Shown here: one piece after another, positions 1-6,100 of the stretch
How the letters are laid out: every line of letters starts with the position of its first letter
How positions within the stretch are numbered: position 1 is the stretch's first letter
Assembly (NCBI GenBank): GCA_946479255.1
Contig: CAMLFK010000192.1
Location: forward strand, 1-9,564
Direction of reading: 5' to 3'
DNA from: an uncultured Oxalobacteraceae bacterium
GTDB lineage: Bacteria > Pseudomonadota > Gammaproteobacteria > Burkholderiales > Burkholderiaceae
Length of the DNA: 9,564 bases
Notes under the pieces: model-generated
Databases searched by the model: none
What the model was told of the DNA's origin: nothing
The model's input: only the letters and a program-made list of their open reading frames with translations
Program-made: the position numbers and the translations under genes

Positions 1-242
1 ACGTTGTCGCGCGAGATCACGTCCTGGGTCGGCACGTCGAGCACGATGGTGCGCAGGTCGACCCGCACCATCTGCTGCAGGACCGGGATCAGCAGGATCA
101 GCCCGGGCCCCTTGACGGCCCAGAAGCGGCCCAGCTGGAACACCACGCCACGTTCGTACTCGCGCAGGATGCGCACCGACATTGCCAGCAGCATGAGCAA
201 CAGCAGGACCAGCGTGCCGATCCCGAAGCCGATTTCAATCAT
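1..242 (-). CDS. Slipin (stomatin/SPFH-family membrane protein), N-terminal part
   Basis: The first 80 codons are visible; the rest lies left of the window (slipins are usually about 250-260 residues). Residues 4-24 form one hydrophobic membrane segment rich in Leu. The sequence then enters the SPFH/band 7 domain with family hallmarks: [14 protein letters not shown] (27-40), [12 protein letters not shown] (44-55) and a [20 protein letters not shown] stretch (61-80). Slipins assemble as oligomers in the inner membrane and are thought to organise membrane microdomains; in archaea the neighbouring NfeD protease cleaves the stomatin partner. The ATG at 242 follows a GGGGG Shine-Dalgarno-like run, and only 27 bp separate it from the NfeD stop, so the two are almost certainly cotranscribed. 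Family assignment is very secure; function in this organism is inferred from family knowledge. Confidence 0.93.
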   Translation of the reverse strand, partial: MIEIGFGIGTLVLLLLMLLAMSVRILREYERGVVFQLGRFWAVKGPGLILLIPVLQQMVRVDLRTIVLDVPTQDVISRDN

Positions 243-269
243 GTGTGCCCCCTATCCTCTGCTTGTTGT

Positions 270-1736
270 TCATTGCTGGTGCCCGCCCGCCGGTTCAAGC
301 GGCGCCACATCGAGCAAGGCGCCGCGCCGGCCGAGCACCATGACCTTTTGCGCCCGGTGCAGCGGCGCATTGCTGGCCACCCGCCAGGTTTCGCCGCGCA
401 CATTGGCCCAGCCCTCGTGCGGCCCGCCCTCCGTGCCGGGTCCGATCTCGTTGATCACTTCGGCGATGCAGCCCTTGAGCTCGTCGCCGGCGCCCAGCAC
501 CGCCTTGCGGCGCGTGCGCAGGGCCACTGCGGCGGTGCCGCCGATCAGCAATGCGCTGCCCACCGCCAGGGTGCCGATCAGGCCCAGCGGAATGCCGTAG
601 TCGGGCAGCTCGGTATCGATCAGGATCAGCGCGCCGGTGACGAAGGCGGCGATGCCGCCCAGGCCGAGAATGCCAAAGCTGGGCAGGAAGGCCTCGCCCA
701 CCATGAACGCCAGCCCGAGCAGGATGAAGCCCAGCCCGGCGTAGTTCAGTGGCAGCAGCTGCAGGCCGTACAGGCCGAGCATCAGGCACAGCGCGCCGAT
801 CACCCCGGGCGCCACCGCGCCGGGGCTCATGAATTCGAACAGCAGCCCGTAGACGCCGACGGTCATCAGGATCAGGCTGATGCTGGGATCGCTGATCACG
901 CCCAGCAGCCTGGCGCGCCAGTCCGGCTTTTCGTCGGCCACCAGCGCGCCGGCGGTGCGCAGCTGCCTGGCTTGTCCGAGCACGGTGACCGTCCTGCCGT
1001 CGACTTGCCTGAGCAGTGCCGGCACGTCGTCGGCGACGTAGTCGACCACCCCGACCTTGAGGGCGTCGGATGCCGGCAGGCTGAGCGCTTCACGCACGGC
1101 TTTCTCCGCCCAGTCGGCGTTGCGGCCGCGCAGCTGGGCCAGCCCGCGGATATAAGCCGCCGCATCGTTGAGCGCCTTGCGCGACATGGACGGCTCGGGC
1201 GAAGATTCGGGCGAAGATTCGGGCGAAGGTTTGGGCGAGGATTTGGGCGAACCCGCGCCCTCCTTGCCGGCCTTGCTGTCAGGCTCGTCAGGTTCCCGCC
1301 TGGGTGTGGGATCGGGTGGCTTGCCGCCCAGCTGCACCGGCGTGGCCGCGCCCAGGTTGGTACCAGGCGCCATCGCCGCGATGTGGCTGGCGTACACGAC
1401 GTAGGTGCCGGCGCTGGCCGCCCGCGCGCCGCTGGGCGCGACGAATGCGGCCACCGGCACCGGCGACGTGAGGATGGCCTTGATCAGCGTGCGCATGGAC
1501 GTGTCCAGCCCACCGGGTGTGTCGATTTGCAGCACGACCAGCTGGCTGCCATTGCGTTCGGCGCGGGCAATGCCGCGTGCGGCGTAATCGGCACTGGCCG
1601 GACCGATGGCGCCGTCGATGGTCAGCAAGGTCACCGGCGCCACCGTGCGCGCCGCCGCCGCGCCAGCCTGGAGCAAGCCAATCAGCAAGCCAATCAGCAA
1701 AACACGCAATAGCGACAGCGCGTGCAGGCGACCCAT
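270..1736 (-). CDS. nfeD: NfeD family membrane-bound serine protease (long form, ClpP-like)
   Basis: A 488-residue long-form NfeD. Residues 1-29 are a signal peptide (MGRLHALSLLRVLL..., AxA-type end near 27-29). Residues about 31-245 form the ClpP-like serine protease domain: IDTPGGLDTSMR (71-82), PSGARAASAGTYV with the expected nucleophile Ser108, MAPGTNLGAATP (122-133), and the predicted general base Lys187 in SRKALNDAAAYIRGLA, followed by LRGRNADWAEKAVREA. Residues about 277-405 contain several membrane segments, and 408-480 form the soluble NfeD OB-fold-like tail. Between nucleophile and lysine lies a Pro/Ser/Glu/Lys-rich low-complexity linker (about 139-183) built on 12-bp tandem repeats. 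An in-frame ATG exists 11 codons upstream (1769), but the ATG at 1736 has a GGGGGAAG ribosome binding site and gives a normal signal peptide, so I chose it. It pairs with the downstream slipin, its likely partner or substrate. The catalytic dyad is assigned by similarity to Pyrococcus PH1510. Confidence 0.93.
   Translation of the reverse strand: MGRLHALSLLRVLLIGLLIGLLQAGAAAARTVAPVTLLTIDGAIGPASADYAARGIARAERNGSQLVVLQIDTPGGLDTSMRTLIKAILTSPVPVAAFVAPSGARAASAGTYVVYASHIAAMAPGTNLGAATPVQLGGKPPDPTPRREPDEPDSKAGKEGAGSPKSSPKPSPESSPESSPEPSMSRKALNDAAAYIRGLAQLRGRNADWAEKAVREALSLPASDALKVGVVDYVADDVPALLRQVDGRTVTVLGQARQLRTAGALVADEKPDWRARLLGVISDPSISLILMTVGVYGLLFEFMSPGAVAPGVIGALCLMLGLYGLQLLPLNYAGLGFILLGLAFMVGEAFLPSFGILGLGGIAAFVTGALILIDTELPDYGIPLGLIGTLAVGSALLIGGTAAVALRTRRKAVLGAGDELKGCIAEVINEIGPGTEGGPHEGWANVRGETWRVASNAPLHRAQKVMVLGRRGALLDVAPLEPAGGHQQ
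1195..1254 (-). repeat. 12-bp tandem repeat in the NfeD linker
   Basis: Five successive 12-bp units begin at 1195, 1207, 1219, 1231 and 1243. The first two are identical (plus strand TCGGGCGAAGAT), the next two differ at one to three positions, and the fifth is degenerate at its end. The period is a multiple of three, so copy-number change keeps the frame. On the coding strand it yields four-residue units such as ESSP, SPKP and SPES between the catalytic serine and lysine regions. This is directly visible; that it varies between strains is inference. Confidence 0.85.
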
Positions 1737-1834
1737 TGCTTCCCCCAAGGCGACGGGACGGTGTCCCATTCATCCGATTAGAAGCGCGGGGCCGCGTTTG
1801 GTTCCGCGGTTGAGATGTGCAGTTGAGGTTTCGC

Positions 1835-2668
1835 TCAGACCATCAGGGCCGTACTCATCGAGCGCAACTCTTCTTCCGATTCCTTCAGCAGGCTGGCCAG
1901 GGTGGAGGCGTCGATGACGAAGTCGAGCGCGGAGTCGCGATGCGCCGGCATCGGCTGCACGGCACCAAGCGGCGACGGCACCGGCGAGAACTGGTTGGCC
2001 AGCAGCAGCGTGTCGAGCAGGTTGCTGGGCGGGATATTGATCATGCCGTCGCGCACTTCGAGGATGGCGCTGCTGACCGGCTCGGGAATGTCCAGCTTGC
2101 GCATGACTTCGCGGCTGAGCACTTCTTCGCACAGCTCGCCCCATTTTTCCGGGTCGTCGTCGAGCAGGCCGGGGAATTCATCGGCGCGCGAGAGCAGGTA
2201 GAAGCCGCCCACTTCATGCACGATGGCGGCGAACATGGCGGTATCGGGATCGATGAAGGTGACGCGCCGCGCCAGCACATGCGACAGCGCGGCCACGTGG
2301 GCCGTGTGCAGCCACAGCTGTTCCGCCTTGGCGCGCAGGGCGGGGTCGATGATACGGCTGCCGAACTGCTTGACGACCAGGGTGGCGACCAGGGTTTGCA
2401 GGCTGCGGTACCCAACCCGCATGACGGCCGCGCGCACGCTGGTGACGGTGGCGTCGGCGTGATTGAAGGCGGCCGAGTTGGCCAGCGCGACCACGCGCGC
2501 GGCCAGCTGCGGCTCGCCCAGCACCAGCTTGATGGCGTCTTCGATGTGGCAATTGGGATTGTCGAGCGCTATTTGCAGGCGCAGCGCGGCGTTCACGCTG
2601 GTGGGCAGTGTGATGTCACCACGCGCCGCCTGGGCGGCAATGTATCCGAAGGCTTCTAGTCTGTTCAC
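1835..2668 (-). CDS. HDOD domain-containing protein
   Basis: A 277-residue protein whose residues about 20-215 match the HDOD fold, a catalytically degenerate relative of HD phosphohydrolases found in bacterial signalling proteins. Recognisable parts are LVLGEPQLAARVVALANSAA (48-67), VTSVRAAVMRVGYRSLQTLV (75-94), LWLHTAHVAALSHVLAR (118-134) and AAIVHEVGGFYLL (147-159); the last replaces the HD pair by His-Glu, typical of non-catalytic HDOD proteins. The C-terminal 60 residues are less conserved-looking. The reading frame stays open to an ATG at 2764, but that start lies inside the terminator of the upstream gene and gives an unnatural leader. I placed the start at GTG 2668, giving VNRLEAFGYIAAQAARG, which matches how I recall homologues beginning (MNRLEAF). 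There is no Shine-Dalgarno there, but TATAAT stands 6 nt upstream, suggesting a leaderless message. Exact role unknown; HDOD proteins commonly act in regulation of motility, stress or cyclic-di-GMP-linked responses. Confidence 0.88.
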   Translation of the reverse strand: MNRLEAFGYIAAQAARGDITLPTSVNAALRLQIALDNPNCHIEDAIKLVLGEPQLAARVVALANSAAFNHADATVTSVRAAVMRVGYRSLQTLVATLVVKQFGSRIIDPALRAKAEQLWLHTAHVAALSHVLARRVTFIDPDTAMFAAIVHEVGGFYLLSRADEFPGLLDDDPEKWGELCEEVLSREVMRKLDIPEPVSSAILEVRDGMINIPPSNLLDTLLLANQFSPVPSPLGAVQPMPAHRDSALDFVIDASTLASLLKESEEELRSMSTALMV

Positions 2669-2674
2669 CAGAAA

Positions 2675-2680
2675 ATTATA
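2675..2680 (-). promoter_or_regulatory. TATAAT -10 box placed for a leaderless HDOD transcript
   Basis: A perfect TATAAT on the minus strand is separated by six bases (TTTCTG) from the GTG start at 2668. Transcription starting 6-7 bases after the box would begin at or next to the start codon. No good -35 hexamer is visible at 16-18 bp (CACCAC at 17). There is no purine-rich ribosome binding site between the box and the start, which supports a leaderless message. Confidence 0.5.
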
Positions 2681-2733
2681 CGCCCGGTGTTGCCGCGGTG
2701 GTGAGTATTGATGAGCGGCACAAACACTGATGC

Positions 2734-2770
2734 AAAAAAACGTCGTTACCACGCAGGGTGGCAACGACGT
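2734..2770 (-). terminator. Rho-independent terminator of the BON-domain gene
   Basis: Read on the minus strand, a 13-bp stem runs from 2770-2758 to 2752-2740 with a 5-nt loop (CCTGC); all pairs are Watson-Crick except one G-U wobble. It is followed at once by seven Ts (2740-2734). It begins 24 bases after the BON gene stop codon. The wobble forms on the minus-strand RNA but would be an A-C mismatch on the plus strand, and the T-run exists only on the minus side, so it acts in one direction. It separates the BON gene from the downstream HDOD gene. Confidence 0.93.
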
Positions 2771-2794
2771 GCGGCGCGATGGTCTTACGTGGAA

Positions 2795-3766
2795 TTACTT
2801 GACCTTGATGGCGCTCTTGACCGAACTGACGCCTTCAACCTGCTTGGCCAGGCGCACTGCTTTCTCTGCATCGGCCTTCGAATCGACGAAGCCGGAGAGC
2901 ATCACCACACCTTTTTCGGTCTCCACGTGGATGCCCATCGATTTGAGTTCAGGCTCTTTAAAAATGTCGGCCTTGACTTTGGTGGTGATGACCGAATCGG
3001 CCACCACATTGCCGGTCTTGGCGGCGGCGCGCTCGGTCTTCGCCTCCATGTTCTCGGCGGCACGCTCGGTTTTCACGGCGGCGGTTTCGGCCGCGCGCTC
3101 GGTCTTGCCGGCCACGTTGCGGGCCACTTCCTTGGTCTTGTCGACGGCGCGCTCAGCCAGGTTCTCGGTACGGTTGGCCACCGCGCCGGCAGTGGTGGCG
3201 GCGGCGGTCGCGGTGCCCTTGTTGTCGATCAGGCAGCCGGTGCTCGGCTGGCCGGCGACCTGTGCGCATTTTTCGACGGCGGCAGCTTTGGCGGGATCGC
3301 GCGGCTGGGTATTGGTGATGGCGCCGGTGCTGTCGACATTGGCGGCCACGCGCACGGCGCGGTCGGCCTTGGCGTCAGCCACGGCGGCGGTGTGCACCGA
3401 CTTGGCGTTGTTCAGGCAGTTGTCCTTCTCCGCCCCGGCCTGGCCGGCGCAGCTCAGCTTGGCCAGCGAGTATTCGGCATTGGCCAGTGCGGTGCGCGCC
3501 TTGGTGCGCAGCGGCTTGGTGTCGTTGTACTGGGTCACGGCGTCGAGTTCGGCGCGGGCACGCGCTACCTTGGCTTGCTCGTTGCAGATCTTGCGCTCGG
3601 CCGCAGTCTTGCTCTTGCAGCCGGCGGAAGCGGCGGTATAGTCGGCGGTCGCCTTGGCGGTCATGTTGCGGTACGCCGCGGTATCGATCTTGGTGTCGGC
3701 GGCCGAAGCCGTGGCGAAAGCGGCGCTGAGCGCGGCGGCCAGCAGAGTAGCGGTGATTGGTTTCAT
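2795..3766 (-). CDS. Exported BON-domain protein with CX10C modules and LEA-like 11-mer repeats
   Basis: A 323-residue protein with a clear signal peptide (MKPITATLLAAALSAAFATASA, cleavage near residue 22), so it is probably periplasmic. Three cysteine pairs, C50/C61, C106/C117 and C167/C178, share exactly the spacing CX10C and lie in Ala/Lys-rich helical sequence. Residues 199-253 are five consecutive 11-residue repeats, the last three starting KTERAA. Residues about 255-322 are one BON domain, ending GVVMLSGFVDSKADAEKAVR...VEGVSSVKSAIKVK, a module of OsmY and related envelope stress proteins that bind membranes or peptidoglycan-associated partners. The ATG at 3766 is preceded by AAGG at a suitable distance and begins the signal peptide; an ATG at 3799 would add an unnatural 11-residue leader. 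The gene is monocistronic, closed by the terminator at 2734-2770. The BON assignment is secure; a desiccation or osmotic-stress role is inference. Confidence 0.9.
   Translation of the reverse strand: MKPITATLLAAALSAAFATASAADTKIDTAAYRNMTAKATADYTAASAGCKSKTAAERKICNEQAKVARARAELDAVTQYNDTKPLRTKARTALANAEYSLAKLSCAGQAGAEKDNCLNNAKSVHTAAVADAKADRAVRVAANVDSTGAITNTQPRDPAKAAAVEKCAQVAGQPSTGCLIDNKGTATAAATTAGAVANRTENLAERAVDKTKEVARNVAGKTERAAETAAVKTERAAENMEAKTERAAAKTGNVVADSVITTKVKADIFKEPELKSMGIHVETEKGVVMLSGFVDSKADAEKAVRLAKQVEGVSSVKSAIKVK
3008..3172 (-). repeat. Five 33-bp units encoding 11-residue LEA-like repeats
   Basis: The segment encodes residues 199-253 of the BON protein in exact 11-residue register: RTENLAERAVD, KTKEVARNVAG, KTERAAETAAV, KTERAAENMEA, KTERAAAKTGN. 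Each unit starts with a basic residue and Thr, with acidic position 3 or 4 and Ala at positions 5-6 in most. An 11-residue period is the hallmark of group 3 LEA-type amphipathic helices. The register is seen directly; the LEA comparison is from family knowledge. Confidence 0.8.
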
Positions 3767-3796
3767 GGCAGGACCTTTTTGTATGTGGTTGTGGTA

Positions 3797-3818
3797 CATG
3801 ATTTAACGTCTGATCATG
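3797..3818. other. Short inverted repeat upstream of the BON gene
   Basis: CATGAT and ATCATG face each other across 10 bases, 31 bp upstream of the BON start codon. It could be an operator, but a 6-bp arm is also possible by chance. I could not find a convincing -35/-10 pair in the 95-bp gap (3767-3861) that precedes this gene. Confidence 0.25.
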
Positions 3819-3861
3819 CTTCGCCATCTGTGCGACAACGTACATACGCTAAGGAAAAAAC

Positions 3862-4518
3862 CTACCGGTATCTCGACAGTCTCTGCTCGGCCAACGCGAA
3901 AACGTTTCCAGGTCCATCGGCGGGTCCCTCGGCCATGGCAATGTGCAGCCATGGCAGCGTGTCGTGCTTAGGTTCGCGGAAACGCGAGCGCACCTTGAGG
4001 ATCTGCCCCACCACCGCATGAAACTGCTGTGGATGGTAGCGCGCCAGCCATGCCACTTCAGTCATGTCGGCATACGCTTCCTCGGTCAGCACGCGGCGCT
4101 TGAACCAGTTGCGTACCGGCGCCATCCAGGCCACGACCGGCAGTAATTTCTCATTGTGCGGATAGCCTTGCAGGCGGCGGTGGCAATGGCCCAGTTCGTG
4201 AATGGCCGCCCCTGCCAGGAACAGATCGAGCAGCTCGGGCGCGATCATGGCGCTGAGCTTGTCGGCGGTTGGATTATTACGTGCGGAAACGATCAGGGTG
4301 CAATGGCCGTTCTCGCTGGCCAGGCCGATCGGCGTGTGCCCCGGCAAGCCATCGCCGGCCTCGACTTCGAGCGAAATCGGCATGCCCTGGCGGCGCCCAT
4401 AATCGACCGCGGCGCTGGCCGCGGCGATCCACTGCGCTTCGGTGGCGACCACGCCGGCTTGCGCATGGACTGTGCAGAAAATCAACAAGGCACCGATGGC
4501 GCCGGCCAGCTTGTTCAT
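3862..4518 (-). CDS. Small exported HExGHC metallopeptidase-like protein, paralogue B
   Basis: A 218-residue protein with a signal peptide (MNKLAGAIGALLIFCTVHAQAG, cleavage near residue 20). It has a zinc-protease HExxH motif, HELGH at 107-111, followed by C112 and, 34 residues on, EEAYADMTEVAWLARYHPQQF (146-166); Glu146/147 or Asp151 is a plausible third zinc ligand, as in gluzincins. Upstream lies GHCTLIVSARNNP with C73, and downstream an HDT triplet (185-187). All of these are matched in the gene just upstream, so the two are paralogues. The ATG at 4518 starts 2 bp after the TAA of that gene (TAAGGATG), indicating translational coupling; the frame stays open to 4683 but that stretch overlaps the neighbour and lacks a signal sequence. 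The substrate is unknown and I do not recognise a named family. Peptidase activity is inferred from the motif only. Confidence 0.82.
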   Translation of the reverse strand: MNKLAGAIGALLIFCTVHAQAGVVATEAQWIAAASAAVDYGRRQGMPISLEVEAGDGLPGHTPIGLASENGHCTLIVSARNNPTADKLSAMIAPELLDLFLAGAAIHELGHCHRRLQGYPHNEKLLPVVAWMAPVRNWFKRRVLTEEAYADMTEVAWLARYHPQQFHAVVGQILKVRSRFREPKHDTLPWLHIAMAEGPADGPGNVFALAEQRLSRYR

Positions 4519-4520
4519 CC

Positions 4521-5210
4521 TTATTCGCTCGTCAACAAACCTTTGCTCCAGGCCGTTGTGGCGGTCTCGAACGGCGTGGCCCCATGGGCGAACACGCTGG
4601 CATCCTTGGCCAGCCGCACCCACACCCGTGTGTCGTGGCCGCTGCGGGCCACCGGCTGGTCGGCGCGCAGATTTTCCAGCCATGCGTACACGCGGCCATA
4701 CTGTTCGGGATGGAAACGCTGGGTCCAGGCCAGCGCCACCAGGTCGGCGAAACCCTCTTCGCGCCGATTTTCGCGCATCGCTTTCGATTCCGCCAGCAGT
4801 TCCGCACTCTCGGCGCGTTCCTCGCCGGTTTCCGTGAAGCCGGCCGGCAGCGCGTGCCAGACGCCCTGCACATAGCGCCAGCAGTGGCCGATTTCATGCG
4901 CCGCCATCACTTCGATCAACAGGGTGCGCTCGGCTTCCGGCACCTTTTGCAGGATGCCCTCCGCATCGGGATTGCCACGCATGGACAGCACCAGCTTGCA
5001 CCGTCCCTTGTCGTAACCCATTGCCATCGGCACGTCGCCGGCGCGCGCCTGCGGCTGCACGATGATGTCGACCGGCAGCTTGATCCTTTGCGAATATGCC
5101 AGTACCGGCGCGGCGGCTTCGAGCCAGCGGGTTTCCTGCTCGGTCAGCGAAGCGGCGCTGGTATTGAATGACAAGAGAGCAAGGGCGGCGAGGAGGTAAG
5201 GCTTCAGCAT
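4521..5210 (-). CDS. Small exported HExGHC metallopeptidase-like protein, paralogue A
   Basis: A 229-residue protein with a signal peptide (MLKPYLLAALALLSFNTSA, cleavage near residue 19). Residues 105-109 are HEIGH, followed by C110, W and R; about 42 residues later EEGFADLVALAWTQRFHPEQ (151-170) supplies a likely third zinc ligand. GRCKLVLSMRGNP (69-81, C71) and HDT (192-194) match the same blocks in the downstream paralogue. An acidic/Arg-rich insertion (about 125-150) is longer than in paralogue B. The ATG at 5210 has GGGA 8 bases upstream and yields a clean export signal. It is the first gene of a two-gene operon, with a promoter candidate at 5279-5306. Soluble periplasmic location is likely. 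The two conserved cysteines (71 and 110) could form a disulfide in the periplasm, which is inference. No named family recognised. Confidence 0.82.
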   Translation of the reverse strand: MLKPYLLAALALLSFNTSAASLTEQETRWLEAAAPVLAYSQRIKLPVDIIVQPQARAGDVPMAMGYDKGRCKLVLSMRGNPDAEGILQKVPEAERTLLIEVMAAHEIGHCWRYVQGVWHALPAGFTETGEERAESAELLAESKAMRENRREEGFADLVALAWTQRFHPEQYGRVYAWLENLRADQPVARSGHDTRVWVRLAKDASVFAHGATPFETATTAWSKGLLTSE

Positions 5211-5278
5211 GACAGTTCCCGAGGAGGTCCATACATGCCTATCGGCAAGTAATCAGCCGACTGAAGCCCTTTTATCAA

Positions 5279-5306
5279 AATATATTTCCGAATGGAAAAT
5301 CATCAA
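5279..5306 (-). promoter_or_regulatory. Sigma-70-like promoter for the metallopeptidase pair
   Basis: On the minus strand TTGATG (5306-5301) and TATATT (5284-5279) are spaced by 16 bp, matching consensus at 4/6 and 5/6 positions. The segment is a marked AT-rich island in GC-rich surroundings, and lies about 70 bp upstream of the start at 5210. The spacer contains an inverted repeat TTTCC-GAAT-GGAAA (5285-5298), a possible operator between the -35 and -10 boxes. Confidence 0.5.
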
Positions 5307-5362
5307 CATTGCGCTTGAGCTGAGCCCGCCGCCGTCGCCGTGCGGCCCGAAGAGAGGGAGGC

Positions 5363-5368
5363 TATACT
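5363..5368 (+). promoter_or_regulatory. Possible -10 box of the glutathione S-transferase gene
   Basis: TATACT stands 33 bp upstream of the ATG at 5402; the hexamer 17 bp further up (GTGCGG) is a poor -35. A GAGG ribosome binding site at 5393-5396 precedes the ATG by 5 bases and fixes the start. The rest of the 191-bp divergent region between the two start codons shows nothing else I can name. Confidence 0.35.
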
Positions 5369-5401
5369 GGGGATTGTCGATTTGTAAATCATGAGGTACT
5401 C

Positions 5402-6025
5402 ATGCTGCGCGTATTAGGGAAGTCCAGTTCCATTAACGTGCGCAAGGTTTTGTGGACCTGCGCTGCAGCAGGTATCGACATCAGGCCAGAACCCTGGGGC
5501 AGCGGCGAACAAAGCTGCACCCAGCCCGAGTTCATGGCGCTCAATCCCAATGCCATGGTGCCGGTGCTGGTCGACGATGGCGTTCCGCTGTGGGAATCGA
5601 ACACCATCTGCCGCTACCTGGCCGCGCGCCAGGGGCGCAGCGACCTGCTGCCGATTGATGCGATGGCGCGCGCCCAGGTGGAAAAATGGATGGACTGGCA
5701 GGTGGCCGAACTGAACACCGCCTGGCGCTACGCCTTCATGGGACTGGTGCGGCGCAGCCCGGCCTACACCGACGCAGCATCGATCGAGGCCAGCGCGCAG
5801 GCCTGGAACCGCCACATGGCCATCCTTGACCGCCAGCTCGCTATCACCAATGCCTATGTGGCGGGCGAGCGCTTCACCTTGGCTGACATCGTGCTGGGGT
5901 TATCGACCAAGCGCTGGCTGTCGACCCCGATCGAACGGCCGCGGCTAGCGGCCGTCGCCGCATGGTATGAACGCCTGGCGCAGCAGCCGGGGTTCGCCGA
6001 GCACTGCGCCAACGGCGTGCCTTGA
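5402..6025 (+). CDS. Glutathione S-transferase family protein
   Basis: A 207-residue cytosolic protein of normal GST length. The N-terminal thioredoxin-like domain (1-about 80) shows GKSSSINVRKVLW with Ser8-10 as candidate glutathione-activating residues, the cis-Pro loop NPNAMVPVL (48-56, P54), and the glutathione-binding Glu66-Ser67 in LWESNTICRYLA. The all-helical C-terminal domain (about 88-207) has the N-capping box FTLADIVLG (158-166) and ends in AAVAAWYERLAQQPGF, typical of bacterial GSTs. The Ser-type active site suggests a theta- or beta-like detoxification enzyme; the substrate cannot be told from sequence. Start ATG 5402 has a good GAGG ribosome binding site. It is divergent from the metallopeptidase pair and lies alone upstream of the GIY-YIG gene (75-bp gap). 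Confidence 0.92.
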   Translation: MLRVLGKSSSINVRKVLWTCAAAGIDIRPEPWGSGEQSCTQPEFMALNPNAMVPVLVDDGVPLWESNTICRYLAARQGRSDLLPIDAMARAQVEKWMDWQVAELNTAWRYAFMGLVRRSPAYTDAASIEASAQAWNRHMAILDRQLAITNAYVAGERFTLADIVLGLSTKRWLSTPIERPRLAAVAAWYERLAQQPGFAEHCANGVP

Positions 6026-6038
6026 GATTACTGCCGAC

Positions 6039-6080
6039 AAACCCGCGCACGATTGACGTCGCCCTGGGTGCGGGTGGTTT
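6039..6080. other. Imperfect inverted repeat after the GST gene
   Basis: AAACC (6039-6043) pairs with GGTTT (6076-6080) and, after a small internal loop, CGCAC (6046-6050) with GTGCG (6068-6072), across a 17-nt loop. It begins 13 bases after the GST stop. No T-run follows, so it is at best a weak terminator. Confidence 0.3.
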
Positions 6081-6100
6081 AGGTAGCGCAGGCTGGGGGG

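Noticed and set aside
243..1712. Plus-strand open frame of 489 codons opposite NfeD
   Set aside because: Antisense shadow of a high-GC gene: the minus-strand product has signal peptide, catalytic motifs and membrane segments, whereas this frame gives Gln/His/Ala/Arg-rich low-information sequence with no domain.
1737..1769. Upstream ATG start for NfeD at 1769
   Set aside because: The ATG at 1736 has a far better ribosome binding site and starts a normal signal peptide; the extra 11 residues would spoil it.
1792..1809. CCGCG...CGCGG hairpin between the HDOD and NfeD genes as terminator
   Set aside because: Only a 5-bp stem with an 8-nt loop and no T-run; such GC palindromes are expected by chance at this base composition, so read-through from HDOD into NfeD remains possible.
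2669..2764. N-terminal extension of the HDOD frame to 2764
   Set aside because: The extension starts inside the BON gene's terminator hairpin, crosses the likely promoter, and has no conserved-looking sequence.
3851..3872. TACCGGTA palindrome plus T-run after metallopeptidase paralogue B as terminator
   Set aside because: The palindrome overlaps the stop codon and leaves no room for a loop, so a stable hairpin cannot form, although six Ts do follow on the minus strand.
2708..4021. Plus-strand open frame of 437 codons opposite the BON gene
   Set aside because: It runs through a strong minus-strand terminator, the BON gene and its promoter gap, and gives Gly/His-rich sequence mirroring the Ala-rich BON protein.
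4269..5171. Plus-strand open frames opposite the metallopeptidase pair
   Set aside because: Arg/His/Ala-rich shadow translation; the minus-strand frames have signal peptides and HExGH motifs.
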